The notes below the pieces were generated by a model, which searched no databases, was not told the DNA's origin, and saw only the letters and a program-made list of their open reading frames with translations. DNA of 64,000 nucleotides from Paenibacillus piscarius (GTDB lineage: Bacteria > Bacillota > Bacilli > Paenibacillales > Paenibacillaceae). Below, piece after piece: positions 50,468-59,630 of the stretch. Numbering within the stretch: position 1 is the stretch's first letter; every line of letters begins with the position of its first letter. The position numbers and the translations under genes are program-made. The stretch covers positions 1-64,000 of the forward strand of contig NZ_JAIEUI010000020.1 in the NCBI RefSeq assembly GCF_022234545.1, given 5' to 3'.

Positions 50468-51234
50468 TGAATCTGAACGTTGAACAATTAAGTGTCTCCT
50501 TCGGTGAAGCGAGGATTGTGCAGGAGGTCTCGCTGAGGGTTCACAATAAGCAATTCGTCGGCCTGATCGGCCCGAACGGCTGCGGCAAATCGACGCTGCT
50601 CAAGAGCATCTATAAAGTCATCAAGCCGCGCCAGGGGGATGTCTTCCTCTCTGAGCTGAACGTAATGAAAGCAAGCCCGAAGGCCGTAGCCCGCAAGCTC
50701 GGTGTCGTCGGCCAGTTCAACGAGCTGAGCTTTGACTTCACCGTGCGGGAGATGGTGGCGATGGGCCGGACCCCGCACAAGGGGATGCTGGAGACCGACA
50801 ACCGGGAGGATTCAGATATTATCGCTGCCGCGCTGCGCAAGGTGAATCTGGAGGGCCATGCCGGCCGCAGCTATAACTCCCTGTCCGGGGGCGAGAAGCA
50901 GCGTGTCATTCTGGCGCGGGTGCTGGCCCAGCAGCCCGAATTCATGATCCTGGATGAGCCGACCAACCATCTGGACATCAAGTACCAGCTGCAGATTCTG
51001 AATATCGTCAAAAAGCTGGACATCGGCATTCTCGCCGCCCTCCATGACCTGACCCTGGCCGCAGAATACTGCGATTATCTCTATGTCATGAAGGAAGGCC
51101 GGGTCGCCGCCAGCGGGAAGCCGGCGGAGATTCTGACGAAGGAGCTGATCGGCGAGGTGTTCGATGTCGCCTGTGAGACATACTGCAATCCGGTGACGGG
51201 AGCCCTGGGCATTGCTTATCTGGAGACTAGATAA
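50467..51234 (+). CDS. Siderophore ABC importer ATP-binding protein
   Basis: 255 aa, FecE/FhuC-like: Walker A GPNGCGKST, Q-loop GQFNELS, signature NSLSGGEKQRVILARVLAQQ, Walker B FMILDEPTNHLD and H-loop ALHDLTLAAEYCD. It provides ATP hydrolysis to the permease encoded directly upstream, with translational coupling. The operon ends at a long shared terminator. Confidence 0.94.
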   Translation: MNLNVEQLSVSFGEARIVQEVSLRVHNKQFVGLIGPNGCGKSTLLKSIYKVIKPRQGDVFLSELNVMKASPKAVARKLGVVGQFNELSFDFTVREMVAMGRTPHKGMLETDNREDSDIIAAALRKVNLEGHAGRSYNSLSGGEKQRVILARVLAQQPEFMILDEPTNHLDIKYQLQILNIVKKLDIGILAALHDLTLAAEYCDYLYVMKEGRVAASGKPAEILTKELIGEVFDVACETYCNPVTGALGIAYLETR

Positions 51235-51262
51235 TACTAAGCTTAATGGCAGATTACACATA

Positions 51263-51309
51263 GGCAGACTAAAGAGGCTGCGGCGGTTACCGCAGCCCTT
51301 TAGTCTGCC
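51263..51309. terminator. Long bidirectional terminator
   Basis: GGCAGACTAAAG (51263-51274) pairs perfectly with CTTTAGTCTGCC (51298-51309), with an inner GGCTGCGG/CCGCAGCC stem. It lies between the siderophore operon and the response regulator gene, whose last codons and stop are part of it. Confidence 0.85.
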
Positions 51310-52130
51310 TGTTTGGCGTGACTGTCACCTGCCGCTTCCCCGCTGCTCTGTCCAAGGCCGTACCGCTCCTGATAGTAGCTGGGTGTGCAGCCTGCGTATT
51401 TTTTGAAGATGGCAATGAAATATTTGTAATCCTTATAGCCGACATCGGCGGCAATGGCATAGACCTTGTCCTCGCCGCTGCGCAGCAGATCCATCGCCTT
51501 CTGGATACGGTAACGGTTCAGGAAGTCGTTGAAGGTATAGGTGGTTTCGCTTTTGAACTTCTGGTTCAGGTAGGTGGCGCTAACTCCCAGGCTCTCCACG
51601 AGATCCTTGATCCCGATTTTCTCCGCATAATGCTCCTGAACATACTGAATCATCCTGGACACGTAACGGGACGACTTCCCGGGGAGCTTAACGACAGAGG
51701 CTTGTAATGCTTCGCCGTTAGCCGCGCCTGATGTCAGCATGGCCGTGTACTGCCGCTTCATCGCGAGCTGCCCCTTAGCCCGCTCCAGTGCAGCCAACAG
51801 CTGCTCCTGCTCCAGCGGCTTCAGCAGATACTCGGTTACCCCCAGCCGGATGGCAGCCTTGGCCAGCCTGAACTCATCGTAGCCGGACAGGATAATATAG
51901 CTGCAATCGGCCTCCTCCACGCTCTGCTCAATCATGCCGATTCCGTCCAGCAGCGGCATATTCACATCAACAATGACGATATCCGGCCGAAGCTCAGCGA
52001 TCTGGCGCAGTCCATCCTCTCCATTCTCGGCTTCCCCGACCACGACGCAGCCGGCTCCCATCCAATCGAAGGTGAACCGCAGCCCCTTGCGGATCATCTC
52101 CTCATCCTCTACCAGCAGCACCTTGAACAT
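51300..52130 (-). CDS. YesN/HptR-like response regulator with AraC output domain
   Basis: 276 aa. Receiver domain with the phospho-acceptor Asp55 in IVIVDVNMPLLDG, acidic pair EDE near the start and Lys in YLLKPL. Then a linker and an AraC-type double helix-turn-helix (IKDLVESLGVSATYLNQKFK, VYAIAADVGYKDYKYFIAIF). It pairs with the kinase gene upstream, which overlaps it by 29 bp, and probably controls the binding-protein importer genes further upstream on the same strand. Its stop lies in the shared terminator. Confidence 0.93.
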   Translation of the reverse strand: MFKVLLVEDEEMIRKGLRFTFDWMGAGCVVVGEAENGEDGLRQIAELRPDIVIVDVNMPLLDGIGMIEQSVEEADCSYIILSGYDEFRLAKAAIRLGVTEYLLKPLEQEQLLAALERAKGQLAMKRQYTAMLTSGAANGEALQASVVKLPGKSSRYVSRMIQYVQEHYAEKIGIKDLVESLGVSATYLNQKFKSETTYTFNDFLNRYRIQKAMDLLRSGEDKVYAIAADVGYKDYKYFIAIFKKYAGCTPSYYQERYGLGQSSGEAAGDSHAKQAD

Positions 52131-53823
52131 TGGTCTCCTCCTTCCGGTATGGCAATCTGAATGTAACCACTGTGCCTTCTCCCAGCGTACTGTCCAGCTC
52201 TATGCCGTAACGCTCGCCGTACATCAGCACAAGCCGCCGGTGCAGATTATGCAGCCCGATATGCGGGGCACGATTATCCTGTGAATGCATGATTTCCCGC
52301 ACCTCTGCAAGCCGCTCCCTGCTCATACCTCCGGCATCATCCTTCACTTCAAGAATAAGATCCGGGCCCTCTACCCAGCCCAGCACCGTAACTGCCACAC
52401 ATTGACACTGGCGGTAGCCGTACTTAATCGTATTCTCAATCACAGGCTGGAGCATCAGCCGGGGGACGAGCGCCGTCCGGGCCGCCTGATCGACCTCCTC
52501 ACGGTAATGGAGCCTGTCCTTGAAGCGGATCTGCTGGAGCTTCATATAGCCTGCTATATATTCCAGATCATCCCCGAGCACCACATGATCCTGCTCATTG
52601 CCTATACTGTAGCGCAGATGGCGGGAGAGCGTAAGCACCATATCCTGGGCAAGCTGATTGTCCACGATAATGGCGTAACGGAGCGTCTCCAGGACATTGA
52701 ATATGAAATGCGGATGGAACTGCGACTGCAGATGCTTCACTTCAATCACTCTGCGCAGATCGGACAGCTCTGTATTCTGGGCGACCAGCTCATTCAGCCG
52801 CTGGAGCATCCGGTTATACTGGTTCGCCAGCGTCTCGAACTCGTCACCGGTTCCGATATAGACGTAAGAATCCATATTGCCGGATTGCAGCTCTCTGACG
52901 GCGTAGATCAGCTTATCAATCGCCCGCGATTGGCGTGTGGAGATAATGCGGGCCGAATACCAAATAACAATCCAGAGCAGCACACTCGCCATCGCAAAAA
53001 ATACAGCCAGAGACAAGTAAGCGCTCCGGTTCCCTCCAGCGGCGCTTAATGTGTAAATCCGCCATTTCGACGACGGGAGGTACGTTTCCTTGCTGTAATA
53101 TTTTGCGTCATCGATCCATACGTAGCCCTTGGCATCAATGGTCAGGCTATATTTGTTCATTAATCCCTGGGTCAGATTATTGGTTGTGGCAATAATGGTC
53201 CGGTAGGGGTCGGTGACCACGGCGATTTCGTTATTCTGCACGAAGAGCAGCTTCTGGAGATCCGGCTCGAAGAGCTGATAGATCAGATACCCCTGCACTC
53301 CCCCGCTGCCGCTAATGGCCTTGGCAAACGTATAAGCAGTGTAGCGGTCATGCGAGAAGCGGATAGGGTTAGTCTCAGCCAGTTCCGTCAGGCCCTGATT
53401 ATGCATCCGTCTGGCGATCGCCTGGAGCGCAAGGTCTGAGGAGTCAGAGCCATAGTTGGCAGAGGAGGCCAGAATTCCACCGTCAGTGCCCATGATATAC
53501 ATAATGCTCTTCACCCGCTGCCGGTTATTGAAGGCATAGAACCGCTCGAACACCTCAGGACCTCCTCGGGCCTGCACACTTGTGAACGCCTTAACGGAAT
53601 CCAGCGCCGCCGCTTCATTCATTTCCTTCACGTAGGAGCTGTAGACCTCCTCCATCGCCAGCTTAATTTTTTTGCCCGCTTCTGCCGTCTGATTGATGAG
53701 CACGAACCGCGAATTAATCATCATGAACAGCAGGAACAGCACAAACAGTATGGAAATCGGCACAAGCGTATGCAGCAAAAACAGTCTGCGCAGCGAATCC
53801 TTGAAGCTCCTTTTTGCCCTCAT
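52102..53823 (-). CDS. YesM/HptS-like sensor histidine kinase
   Basis: 573 aa: a first membrane helix (about 15-35), an extracytoplasmic sensor of about 230 residues, a second helix (LSLAVFFAMASVLLWIVIWY), HAMP (AVRELQSGNMDSYVYIGTGD), the phospho-acceptor block LQSQFHPHFIFNVLETLRYA and an ATPase domain with LEVKDDAGGMSRERL. ATG 53823 is set by AGGAGGG with 6 bases spacing. Encoded with its response regulator, downstream of the permease/ATPase/binding-protein genes. Such kinases often sense ligand through the adjacent binding protein. Confidence 0.93.
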   Translation of the reverse strand: MRAKRSFKDSLRRLFLLHTLVPISILFVLFLLFMMINSRFVLINQTAEAGKKIKLAMEEVYSSYVKEMNEAAALDSVKAFTSVQARGGPEVFERFYAFNNRQRVKSIMYIMGTDGGILASSANYGSDSSDLALQAIARRMHNQGLTELAETNPIRFSHDRYTAYTFAKAISGSGGVQGYLIYQLFEPDLQKLLFVQNNEIAVVTDPYRTIIATTNNLTQGLMNKYSLTIDAKGYVWIDDAKYYSKETYLPSSKWRIYTLSAAGGNRSAYLSLAVFFAMASVLLWIVIWYSARIISTRQSRAIDKLIYAVRELQSGNMDSYVYIGTGDEFETLANQYNRMLQRLNELVAQNTELSDLRRVIEVKHLQSQFHPHFIFNVLETLRYAIIVDNQLAQDMVLTLSRHLRYSIGNEQDHVVLGDDLEYIAGYMKLQQIRFKDRLHYREEVDQAARTALVPRLMLQPVIENTIKYGYRQCQCVAVTVLGWVEGPDLILEVKDDAGGMSRERLAEVREIMHSQDNRAPHIGLHNLHRRLVLMYGERYGIELDSTLGEGTVVTFRLPYRKEETNVQGAAGRG

Positions 53824-53925
53824 GCCCTTCCCTCCTGTTCGTCCTGCTATCATACCCCAGACAACCGCATTCCCGATACCTATGCAGCAAAGCCCGGCAC
53901 CCGCTGGCGCGGGCCCGGACTACAG

Positions 53926-55581
53926 CTACATGGTTACTTCTTTTTTGCCGGAGAGCTTGAAGAACAGCAGCAGAGATAACACAGTGATCGCCGTCAGAAG
54001 TGTAGATAAGGCAGCAGCCACACCATAATTGCCGCGCACCACCTCAGTGTAGACCGCTACGGTCATTGTCCGGGTTTTCCCTGTATACAGAATAATCGAG
54101 GTGCTAAGCTCCGTAATAATGCTGATCCAGCTGATGATCGCCCCGGCGAATACCCCGGAGATCATCATCGGCACGGTAATCTTGAAGAACGTCCGCAGGG
54201 TAGAGGCTCCAAGACTGATCGCCGCCTCCTCTATGCTGTCATTCACCTGATGGAGCACCGCCGCACTGGAGCGGATCGTGTAAGGCAGCCGCCGGATGAC
54301 AAAAGCAACAATCAGAATCACAGCAGTGCCGCTCAGCACCAGCGGTTCTTTATTGAAGGTGACCAGCAGGGCAATCCCCAGAATTGAGCCTGGGACGATA
54401 TAAGGCAGCATCGTGAAGGTATCAAGGACATTGGCCGCTGCACCTTTGCGCTTCACCGTAACATAGGCGATCAGGACCGCAGCCAGCGTAATAATGATAA
54501 TCGTGATGCTGGCCATCATGAAGGTATTATAGATGGAATCTCCCACTTTGGAGAAGGCTGCCCGGTAGCTGTCCAGGGAATAGCCGTCAACGAATATTTT
54601 GCCGGAGGTCTTCAGGAAGGAGGTATACGCCACATAGACTTGCGGCATCATCGCCAGTAAAGTGAACAGATACACGTAGGCGTGGGCCGCCAGATTGGCC
54701 ACTCCCTTCAGCTTCTTCGGTTCAATCGGATTCAGCGCGCTCATGCTGTACGACTTCCGGTTCGCCACATACTTCTGGAGCAGAAAGACAGCGACCGCGA
54801 ACAACACAACAATCACACTGATCGCCGCGGCAAAGCCGTCATCTCCTCCGACCTCGCTGATGAATTCGTTGAAAATCAGGACAGGAACCGTCCGGTATCC
54901 TTCCCCAATCAGCATCGGAGTACCGAAATCTGCGAACGCCCGCATGAACACCAGCAGCCCTCCGGCGAGCAGGGTCGGCGTAATCAGGGGCACGAGGATT
55001 TTCCACATTTTGCGCAGACCCGTGCAGTTCATGCTCTCCGCCGCTTCCATCAGGGAGTTGTCCACATTCTTCAGCGCCCCTGATACATACATGAAGATCA
55101 ACGGGGACAGCTGAAGCGTCAGCACCAGCAGAATGCCGGAGAAGCCGTAAATGTCAGGCATCGTGAACCCGAATACCCGGGACATGAAGGTAGTGATCAC
55201 CCCGCTGCGTCCGAGCAGCAGAATCCAGGCATACGCCCCGATGAACGGAGCGGACATGGAGGAGATCAGAATCAGAATCCGCACCGCAGCGCTGCCTTTG
55301 ATTCTGGCAATGGTCATAATGTAGGCGAGCGGACCGGCAACCAGGATGGACAGCAGAGTAACACTTACTGTGACCTTGATGCTGTTCCACACTGCGTTCA
55401 TGTAATAAGCCTTGCTGAAGAATTTATGGAAGTAGGCGAGTGAGAAGTCTCCGGTGTTGCTGTCGAAGAAGCTTTTGATCAATAGCATGAACAAGGGCAG
55501 AGCCAGGAATACCAGATATCCGGCAAAAATAACGAAGGTAATCAGCGACCAGATATCCCAGCGCTTCATCCGGCCGCTCAT
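53926..55581 (-). CDS. Fused ABC importer permease (FbpB/AfuB type)
   Basis: 551 aa, two homologous permease halves of about six helices each. Each half has an EAA-like loop contacting the ATPase: LMEAAESMNCTGLRKMWKIL in the first and EEAAISLGASTLRTFFKITV in the second. Such fused permeases serve ferric iron, phosphonate or sugar-phosphate importers. Its start overlaps the ATPase stop (ATGA). Part of the operon 57766-53926, followed by the kinase/regulator pair. Confidence 0.9.
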   Translation of the reverse strand: MSGRMKRWDIWSLITFVIFAGYLVFLALPLFMLLIKSFFDSNTGDFSLAYFHKFFSKAYYMNAVWNSIKVTVSVTLLSILVAGPLAYIMTIARIKGSAAVRILILISSMSAPFIGAYAWILLLGRSGVITTFMSRVFGFTMPDIYGFSGILLVLTLQLSPLIFMYVSGALKNVDNSLMEAAESMNCTGLRKMWKILVPLITPTLLAGGLLVFMRAFADFGTPMLIGEGYRTVPVLIFNEFISEVGGDDGFAAAISVIVVLFAVAVFLLQKYVANRKSYSMSALNPIEPKKLKGVANLAAHAYVYLFTLLAMMPQVYVAYTSFLKTSGKIFVDGYSLDSYRAAFSKVGDSIYNTFMMASITIIIITLAAVLIAYVTVKRKGAAANVLDTFTMLPYIVPGSILGIALLVTFNKEPLVLSGTAVILIVAFVIRRLPYTIRSSAAVLHQVNDSIEEAAISLGASTLRTFFKITVPMMISGVFAGAIISWISIITELSTSIILYTGKTRTMTVAVYTEVVRGNYGVAAALSTLLTAITVLSLLLFFKLSGKKEVTM

Positions 55582-56684
55582 CGCCGAATCCCCCGGTTCA
55601 GATTGCGTTCGCCGGATTGATCGTAGACATTGACCGTTTCCGGGAGAATGGCCAGCGTTACCTGCTGTCCAATCTCAACCGCCTGAGTGGAAGCCGACTG
55701 CTGAATGACCTCCACCTCCTGCCCGTTCTCAAGGGCCACCACCAGGTGGGTGTTCAGCCCCAGGAACACATTGTTCACTACAGTTCCCGGGAGACCTGCC
55801 CCGTCTTCTGCCAGCACGAATTCCTCCGGGCGGACAGAGATTTTCACCTCTGCCGTTGCAGCGGATGTTAATTCCTCCTGAAGCCCCGGGACTTCCAGTG
55901 AATAGCTGCCGCCCACACGAAGAACCGCGCTGCCGCCGGCTCCGCTCTCCAGCTTCGCCGCAATCACATTGGTCCGCCCGATGAAGGTGGCGACGAACAG
56001 ATTGGCCGGGCGCTGATAGATATCGCGCGGTGTTCCCACCTGCTGGATAATCCCGGACTTCATTACGGCGATCCGGTCAGATACCGCCATCGCCTCTTCC
56101 TGATCATGGGTAACGTAGACTGTTGTAATTCCCACCTCGCGCTGGATACGCTTAATGGCATTGCGCATATCCACGCGGAGCTGCGCGTCCAGATTGGACA
56201 GCGGCTCGTCCATCAGCAACACGTCGGGATTTATGACGATGGCGCGGGCCAGAGCTACGCGCTGCTGCTGTCCGCCTGACAGGTTTTTGGGCATTCTGTC
56301 CTTGTAGACTTCAATCTGCACGGTATCCAGAATCTCAGCGACTCTGCGCTGCCGCTCTTCCTTGCCCACTTTACGGTTCTCCAGCCCGAAGGCCACATTA
56401 TCCGATACATTCAGATGAGGGAAAATGGCGTAATTCTGAAAGACCATTCCGATGTTCCGTTTGCCCGGAGGGACGTTGTTCATAACTTTATCGTTGAAGC
56501 CGAGATCCCCGCCTTCAATACTGTTGAAGCCGGCCACCATCCGCAGCAGTGTCGTCTTCCCGCAGCCTGAAGGACCCAAGAGGGTGAAGAACTCACCCTT
56601 TTGGATGTTCAGGGACAGCTCGGGGATTACGGTGGTGCCGCCATATTTTTTGACAATCTTCTTGAAGGATATTGCGACGCTCAT
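55578..56684 (-). CDS. ABC importer ATP-binding protein (FbpC/AfuC type)
   Basis: About 368 aa. Walker A GPSGCGKTTLL, Q-loop VFQNYAIFPHL, signature NLSGGQQQRVALARAIVINP, Walker B VLLMDEPLSNLD and H-loop YVTHDQEEAMAVSD. The C-terminal TOBE-like regulatory domain (KISVRPEEFVLAEDGA) is present. Energises the fused permease encoded next. The start is either ATG 56684 (AGAGG 12 bases away) or GTG 56693. Confidence 0.93.
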   Translation of the reverse strand: MSVAISFKKIVKKYGGTTVIPELSLNIQKGEFFTLLGPSGCGKTTLLRMVAGFNSIEGGDLGFNDKVMNNVPPGKRNIGMVFQNYAIFPHLNVSDNVAFGLENRKVGKEERQRRVAEILDTVQIEVYKDRMPKNLSGGQQQRVALARAIVINPDVLLMDEPLSNLDAQLRVDMRNAIKRIQREVGITTVYVTHDQEEAMAVSDRIAVMKSGIIQQVGTPRDIYQRPANLFVATFIGRTNVIAAKLESGAGGSAVLRVGGSYSLEVPGLQEELTSAATAEVKISVRPEEFVLAEDGAGLPGTVVNNVFLGLNTHLVVALENGQEVEVIQQSASTQAVEIGQQVTLAILPETVNVYDQSGERNLNRGIRR

Positions 56685-56728
56685 GTTGCACACCCGCCTC
56701 TCTCTATTTAGCTGTTCTGTAGTCTGGG

Positions 56729-57766
56729 TTATTTCGCAATGCTCGTAAACAACTCGTTATAGCGTTCCACAATCGCTGCCTTATTCTCGGCCACATAAGC
56801 CACGTCCTCGTCGATAACCTTGATCTGATCCATCGGTGTCATGAAGTCTCCAATGACGGCATCTGAACGCAGCGGACGGTTCGTAGTCTCTTGTCCCAGT
56901 GCATCCTGCCCTTCCTTGGAGATGAGGAAGTCAATGAACTTCTTGGCGTTCTCCTGATTCGGAGAGCCTTTGACTACTCCTGCTACCGCATCCAGAAATA
57001 CCGTGCCCTCTTCGGGATACACGACCTTGACCGGGGCACCGTCTCTGACATAGCTGACGGCCGGATCTTCGTATGTCAACGCCACCACATATTCGCCGTC
57101 TGCGACGCTCTTGTGTGCTTTACTGGAGCCGCCGGCAATTTTGCCATCCAGATTCTCCAGCAGCTTAGCTACATAATCCCAGCCTGCCTCTGAGGTATAA
57201 TCGCCGCCCATCGCTCTAAGCATATTCGTCAATTGGGCAAACGCCGAGCTTGAGTTCGCCGGGTCTGCCATAGCAATCTTGCCCTTCAGCGCCGGATTAA
57301 GCAGATCCGCATAGCCCTTAATCGGAATGTCGCCTGCCAGATTCGTATTCACCAGCAGCACACTGCCGTCAGAGACATAAGAGGTCATGATCCCTGTCGT
57401 ATTCGTGTGACCCGGCAACAGGTCCTTATCATTAGAAGATACATATTCCTCGAACAGATCTGCATTATCATTGAATAGGGCGAAAGCTCCGCCAAACATA
57501 ACGTCTGCATACGGGTTGGTTTTCTCTGACTGAATCCGCTTGATCAGCTCACCGCTGCCCGCCGATACCAGCTCTACGGTAACGCCTGTCTGCTTCTCAA
57601 AGGCCGGAATAAGTGCATTAATCATCGCTTCACTATTCGGGGTGTAGACGACCAGCTTGTCCGAGCTGCCGCCCGCCGCGCCTTCATTCGCTTTATTTCC
57701 TCCGCACGCCGAGAGCACAGCCACCATCATTGTCATAATAAGTGACACCTTTAACCACTTTTTCAT
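56729..57766 (-). CDS. Extracellular solute-binding lipoprotein (AfuA/HptA-like)
   Basis: 345 aa. Lipoprotein signal with lipobox VLSAC. A type II periplasmic-binding fold follows, with KLVVYTPNSEAMINALIPAF, SAGSGELIKRIQSEK, YADVMFGGAFALF and TNRPLRSDAVIG. Relatives are usually called ferric-iron binding proteins, but AfuA and the HptA protein of Staphylococcus bind glucose-6-phosphate and similar sugar phosphates. Here an HptSR-like two-component pair follows, and no Fur box is visible upstream, which favours a phosphorylated sugar over iron (inference). The second ATG (57766) suits GGGG best. Confidence 0.9.
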   Translation of the reverse strand: MKKWLKVSLIMTMMVAVLSACGGNKANEGAAGGSSDKLVVYTPNSEAMINALIPAFEKQTGVTVELVSAGSGELIKRIQSEKTNPYADVMFGGAFALFNDNADLFEEYVSSNDKDLLPGHTNTTGIMTSYVSDGSVLLVNTNLAGDIPIKGYADLLNPALKGKIAMADPANSSSAFAQLTNMLRAMGGDYTSEAGWDYVAKLLENLDGKIAGGSSKAHKSVADGEYVVALTYEDPAVSYVRDGAPVKVVYPEEGTVFLDAVAGVVKGSPNQENAKKFIDFLISKEGQDALGQETTNRPLRSDAVIGDFMTPMDQIKVIDEDVAYVAENKAAIVERYNELFTSIAK

Positions 57767-57936
57767 TTTCATTCACCCCTTATCTGAATATAGGTCTATT
57801 TTATCAGCTTGAAATTTCATTAAAATCCTATTATTCGACAAAATCATCTAAAATGCGCAACTAAAATAACTATTTACGTCATATTAACTAACATTTAAGT
57901 GGAGCGGGGATTGTTTTCTAACTTTTTGCCGGATAC

Positions 57937-57966
57937 TGAAACTATTTATGCCGCTACACGGTCTAA
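57937..57966 (+). promoter_or_regulatory. ECF-type autoregulatory promoter
   Basis: TGAAAC, 17 bases, GGTCTAA: one mismatch from the TGAAAC/CGTCTAA pattern used by Bacillus ECF sigmas of the V/M/W type. It lies 35 bp before the ribosome site of the sigma gene, suggesting self-activation. It also means that the coding region cannot usefully start at the far-upstream GTG at 57899. Confidence 0.6.
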
Positions 57967-58000
57967 TGTTCAATCAACTGCTTCAAAAGCACATAAAGGA

Positions 58001-58519
58001 GTGAACGAACTGAAAGCCCAGCCGCCTGTACCACATCCGTTTGCGGAGCAGCTTCAAGACTGCCGGAACAACCTGTTCCGCAAGGCCTACTGTTATGTAA
58101 AAAACGAGCATGAAGCGCTCGAAATCGTCTCTGAGGCTACCTATAAAGGATATCTTGCCTTCGGACGGATGAAGGAACCGCAGTATTTCGAGACCTGGAT
58201 GACCCGGATTGTCATCAACACCGCTATTGACCATCTTAACCGAAAGAAACGGGTTACTTACATGGAGGATCACTCAGAGAGCTATGCCGGGGATGAGCAT
58301 GCTGTTCCATTGGAGGAGAAGCTGGATCTGTACCAGGCTCTGGACAGATTGCTGCCGGAAGAGAAGGCGTATATTATCCTGAAATTTTTTGAGGATCTGC
58401 GCTTCAAGGACATAGCGGACATTCTGGAGCTGCCGGAGAACACCGTCAAGACCCGGTTCTACCGGATCATCGGCAAGCTGAAGGCTTATTTAAAGGATGG
58501 GGAGGTCGAGGGAATATGA
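58001..58519 (+). CDS. ECF RNA polymerase sigma factor (SigV-like)
   Basis: 172 aa from GTG 58001, or 169 from CTG 58010, which has AAAGGAG at the better spacing of 8 bases. Region 2: NLFRKAYCYVKNEHEALEIV and YFETWMTRIVINTAIDHLNR. Region 4: LLPEEKAYIILKFFEDLRFK, then DIADILELPENTVKTRFYRI. The frame is open back to GTG 57899, but that part contains the likely ECF promoter. Its stop overlaps the start of the anti-sigma gene by 4 bases (ATGA). Envelope stress is the usual trigger of this group; the actual signal is unknown. Confidence 0.87.
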   Translation: MNELKAQPPVPHPFAEQLQDCRNNLFRKAYCYVKNEHEALEIVSEATYKGYLAFGRMKEPQYFETWMTRIVINTAIDHLNRKKRVTYMEDHSESYAGDEHAVPLEEKLDLYQALDRLLPEEKAYIILKFFEDLRFKDIADILELPENTVKTRFYRIIGKLKAYLKDGEVEGI

Positions 58520-59367
58520 CAGGAAAAGACCGCTATGCACAGATCGAAATTCCCGCACAGCTTGGAGAGGTTCTGGAGGCTGCACAGGCTCAGGCTGCCG
58601 CCCGCAGCAGAAGGACATCACGGTGGAGATGGTTCGGTTCGTCGGCTGCAGCCCTCATAGCTTGTCTGCTGGTTCTGAATATCCCGGGTGTAGCAAGCGC
58701 CCTGTCCCAGGTTCCGGTAGTCGGAAACCTTGTGAAGGTGCTGCAGTTCGGAACAGGAGGCGAGCGCACCGACGGTGCTGCCGTAAGCACAGTGACCTCT
58801 GAGAATACGATACGCATCGTATTTGGTCAGGAAGGTGAGGCAGCCGCAAGTGCGCCTTCTTATACAGTAGACCAGCGGGAGGGGCCTAAGCGCCTGATCT
58901 TTACTTTTAACGGCGTCCGCCGCTTTGATTACGGTGCGCTGGAGCAGGATCTGCTGGCTTCTCCACTGGTTAGCGATGTCTACAGAAATATCATCCTTGA
59001 CGATTCTGCTATGCGGTTCGTGGTTGAACTGAAGGAAGGCACCCGGCATACCCTGACCGAATACAGCAACCCGGGGACGCTTGAGCTGAAGCTGACTGCA
59101 GAGGGCAAGGCCGCTCCACCTAAGGAAATCTACTATGTACGCAGCGAAGGAATGCCGCAGGGGGAATCACTGGCTATCCTGGAAGAGATCTATTTGGATG
59201 ATGATGTCACCTTCCTGAGAACAACCTCCGGTAATTTCGCCGCTGTTATCGGCGGCTTCTCCACCCGTGAAGAAGCAGAGCAGAAGCTGGCAGCAATCTC
59301 TGGCCGGGAGAATTATGCCGGGGATCTGTTCGTAGATAGCTGGCTGAGTAACGGACATCCGGAGTAA
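58516..59367 (+). CDS. Probable membrane anti-sigma factor
   Basis: 283 aa: a short cytosolic part (about 38 residues), one membrane segment (about 39-60, WFGSSAAALIACLLVLNIPG) and an extracytoplasmic part of about 220 residues. The latter contains a beta-rich region (RLIFTFNGVRRFDYGALEQD) and a SPOR-like end, GGFSTREEAEQKLAAISGRE. Topology and translational coupling to the ECF sigma gene make an anti-sigma role likely. The N-terminus does not show the zinc-binding HxxxCxxC motif, so it is closer to the RsiV/DUF4179-like group. Confidence 0.8.
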   Translation: MTGKDRYAQIEIPAQLGEVLEAAQAQAAARSRRTSRWRWFGSSAAALIACLLVLNIPGVASALSQVPVVGNLVKVLQFGTGGERTDGAAVSTVTSENTIRIVFGQEGEAAASAPSYTVDQREGPKRLIFTFNGVRRFDYGALEQDLLASPLVSDVYRNIILDDSAMRFVVELKEGTRHTLTEYSNPGTLELKLTAEGKAAPPKEIYYVRSEGMPQGESLAILEEIYLDDDVTFLRTTSGNFAAVIGGFSTREEAEQKLAAISGRENYAGDLFVDSWLSNGHPE

Positions 59368-59401
59368 TTCCGGGACTCACCGAATCAGGTTATAAAATTG
59401 T

Positions 59402-59473
59402 AAGCCGCTTGTCATGCCTATCCCATCCGGTGTTAGCCGGTAAGCACAGGATAAGCTTGAAAGCGGCTTTTTT
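59402..59473 (+). terminator. Terminator of the sigma/anti-sigma operon
   Basis: AAGCCGCTT (59402-59410) pairs with AAGCGGCTT (59461-59469), ending in TTTTTTG. The 50-base loop contains further pairing (TCCGG ... CCGGT). Confidence 0.65.
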
Positions 59474-59568
59474 GTTATATAAACTAACACAAATAAATTT
59501 TTTTAAGTTTTTATACATTAATCCTGCATAAATATAGATTTATTTTACATATAAGTAAATATATCATT

Positions 59569-59598
59569 TTGACAATTATGATTTATGTCATATATAAT
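59569..59598 (+). promoter_or_regulatory. Sigma-A promoter of the asparaginase gene with overlapping dyad
   Basis: Perfect TTGACA, 18 bases, perfect TATAAT, in a strikingly AT-rich stretch. A dyad TGACA-N11-TGTCA (59570-59590) covers the -35 box and spacer and could be a repressor site; which factor is unknown. Confidence 0.7.
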
Positions 59599-59630
59599 CA
59601 CATTAATTTTAATATATAAGGAGGTCATTT

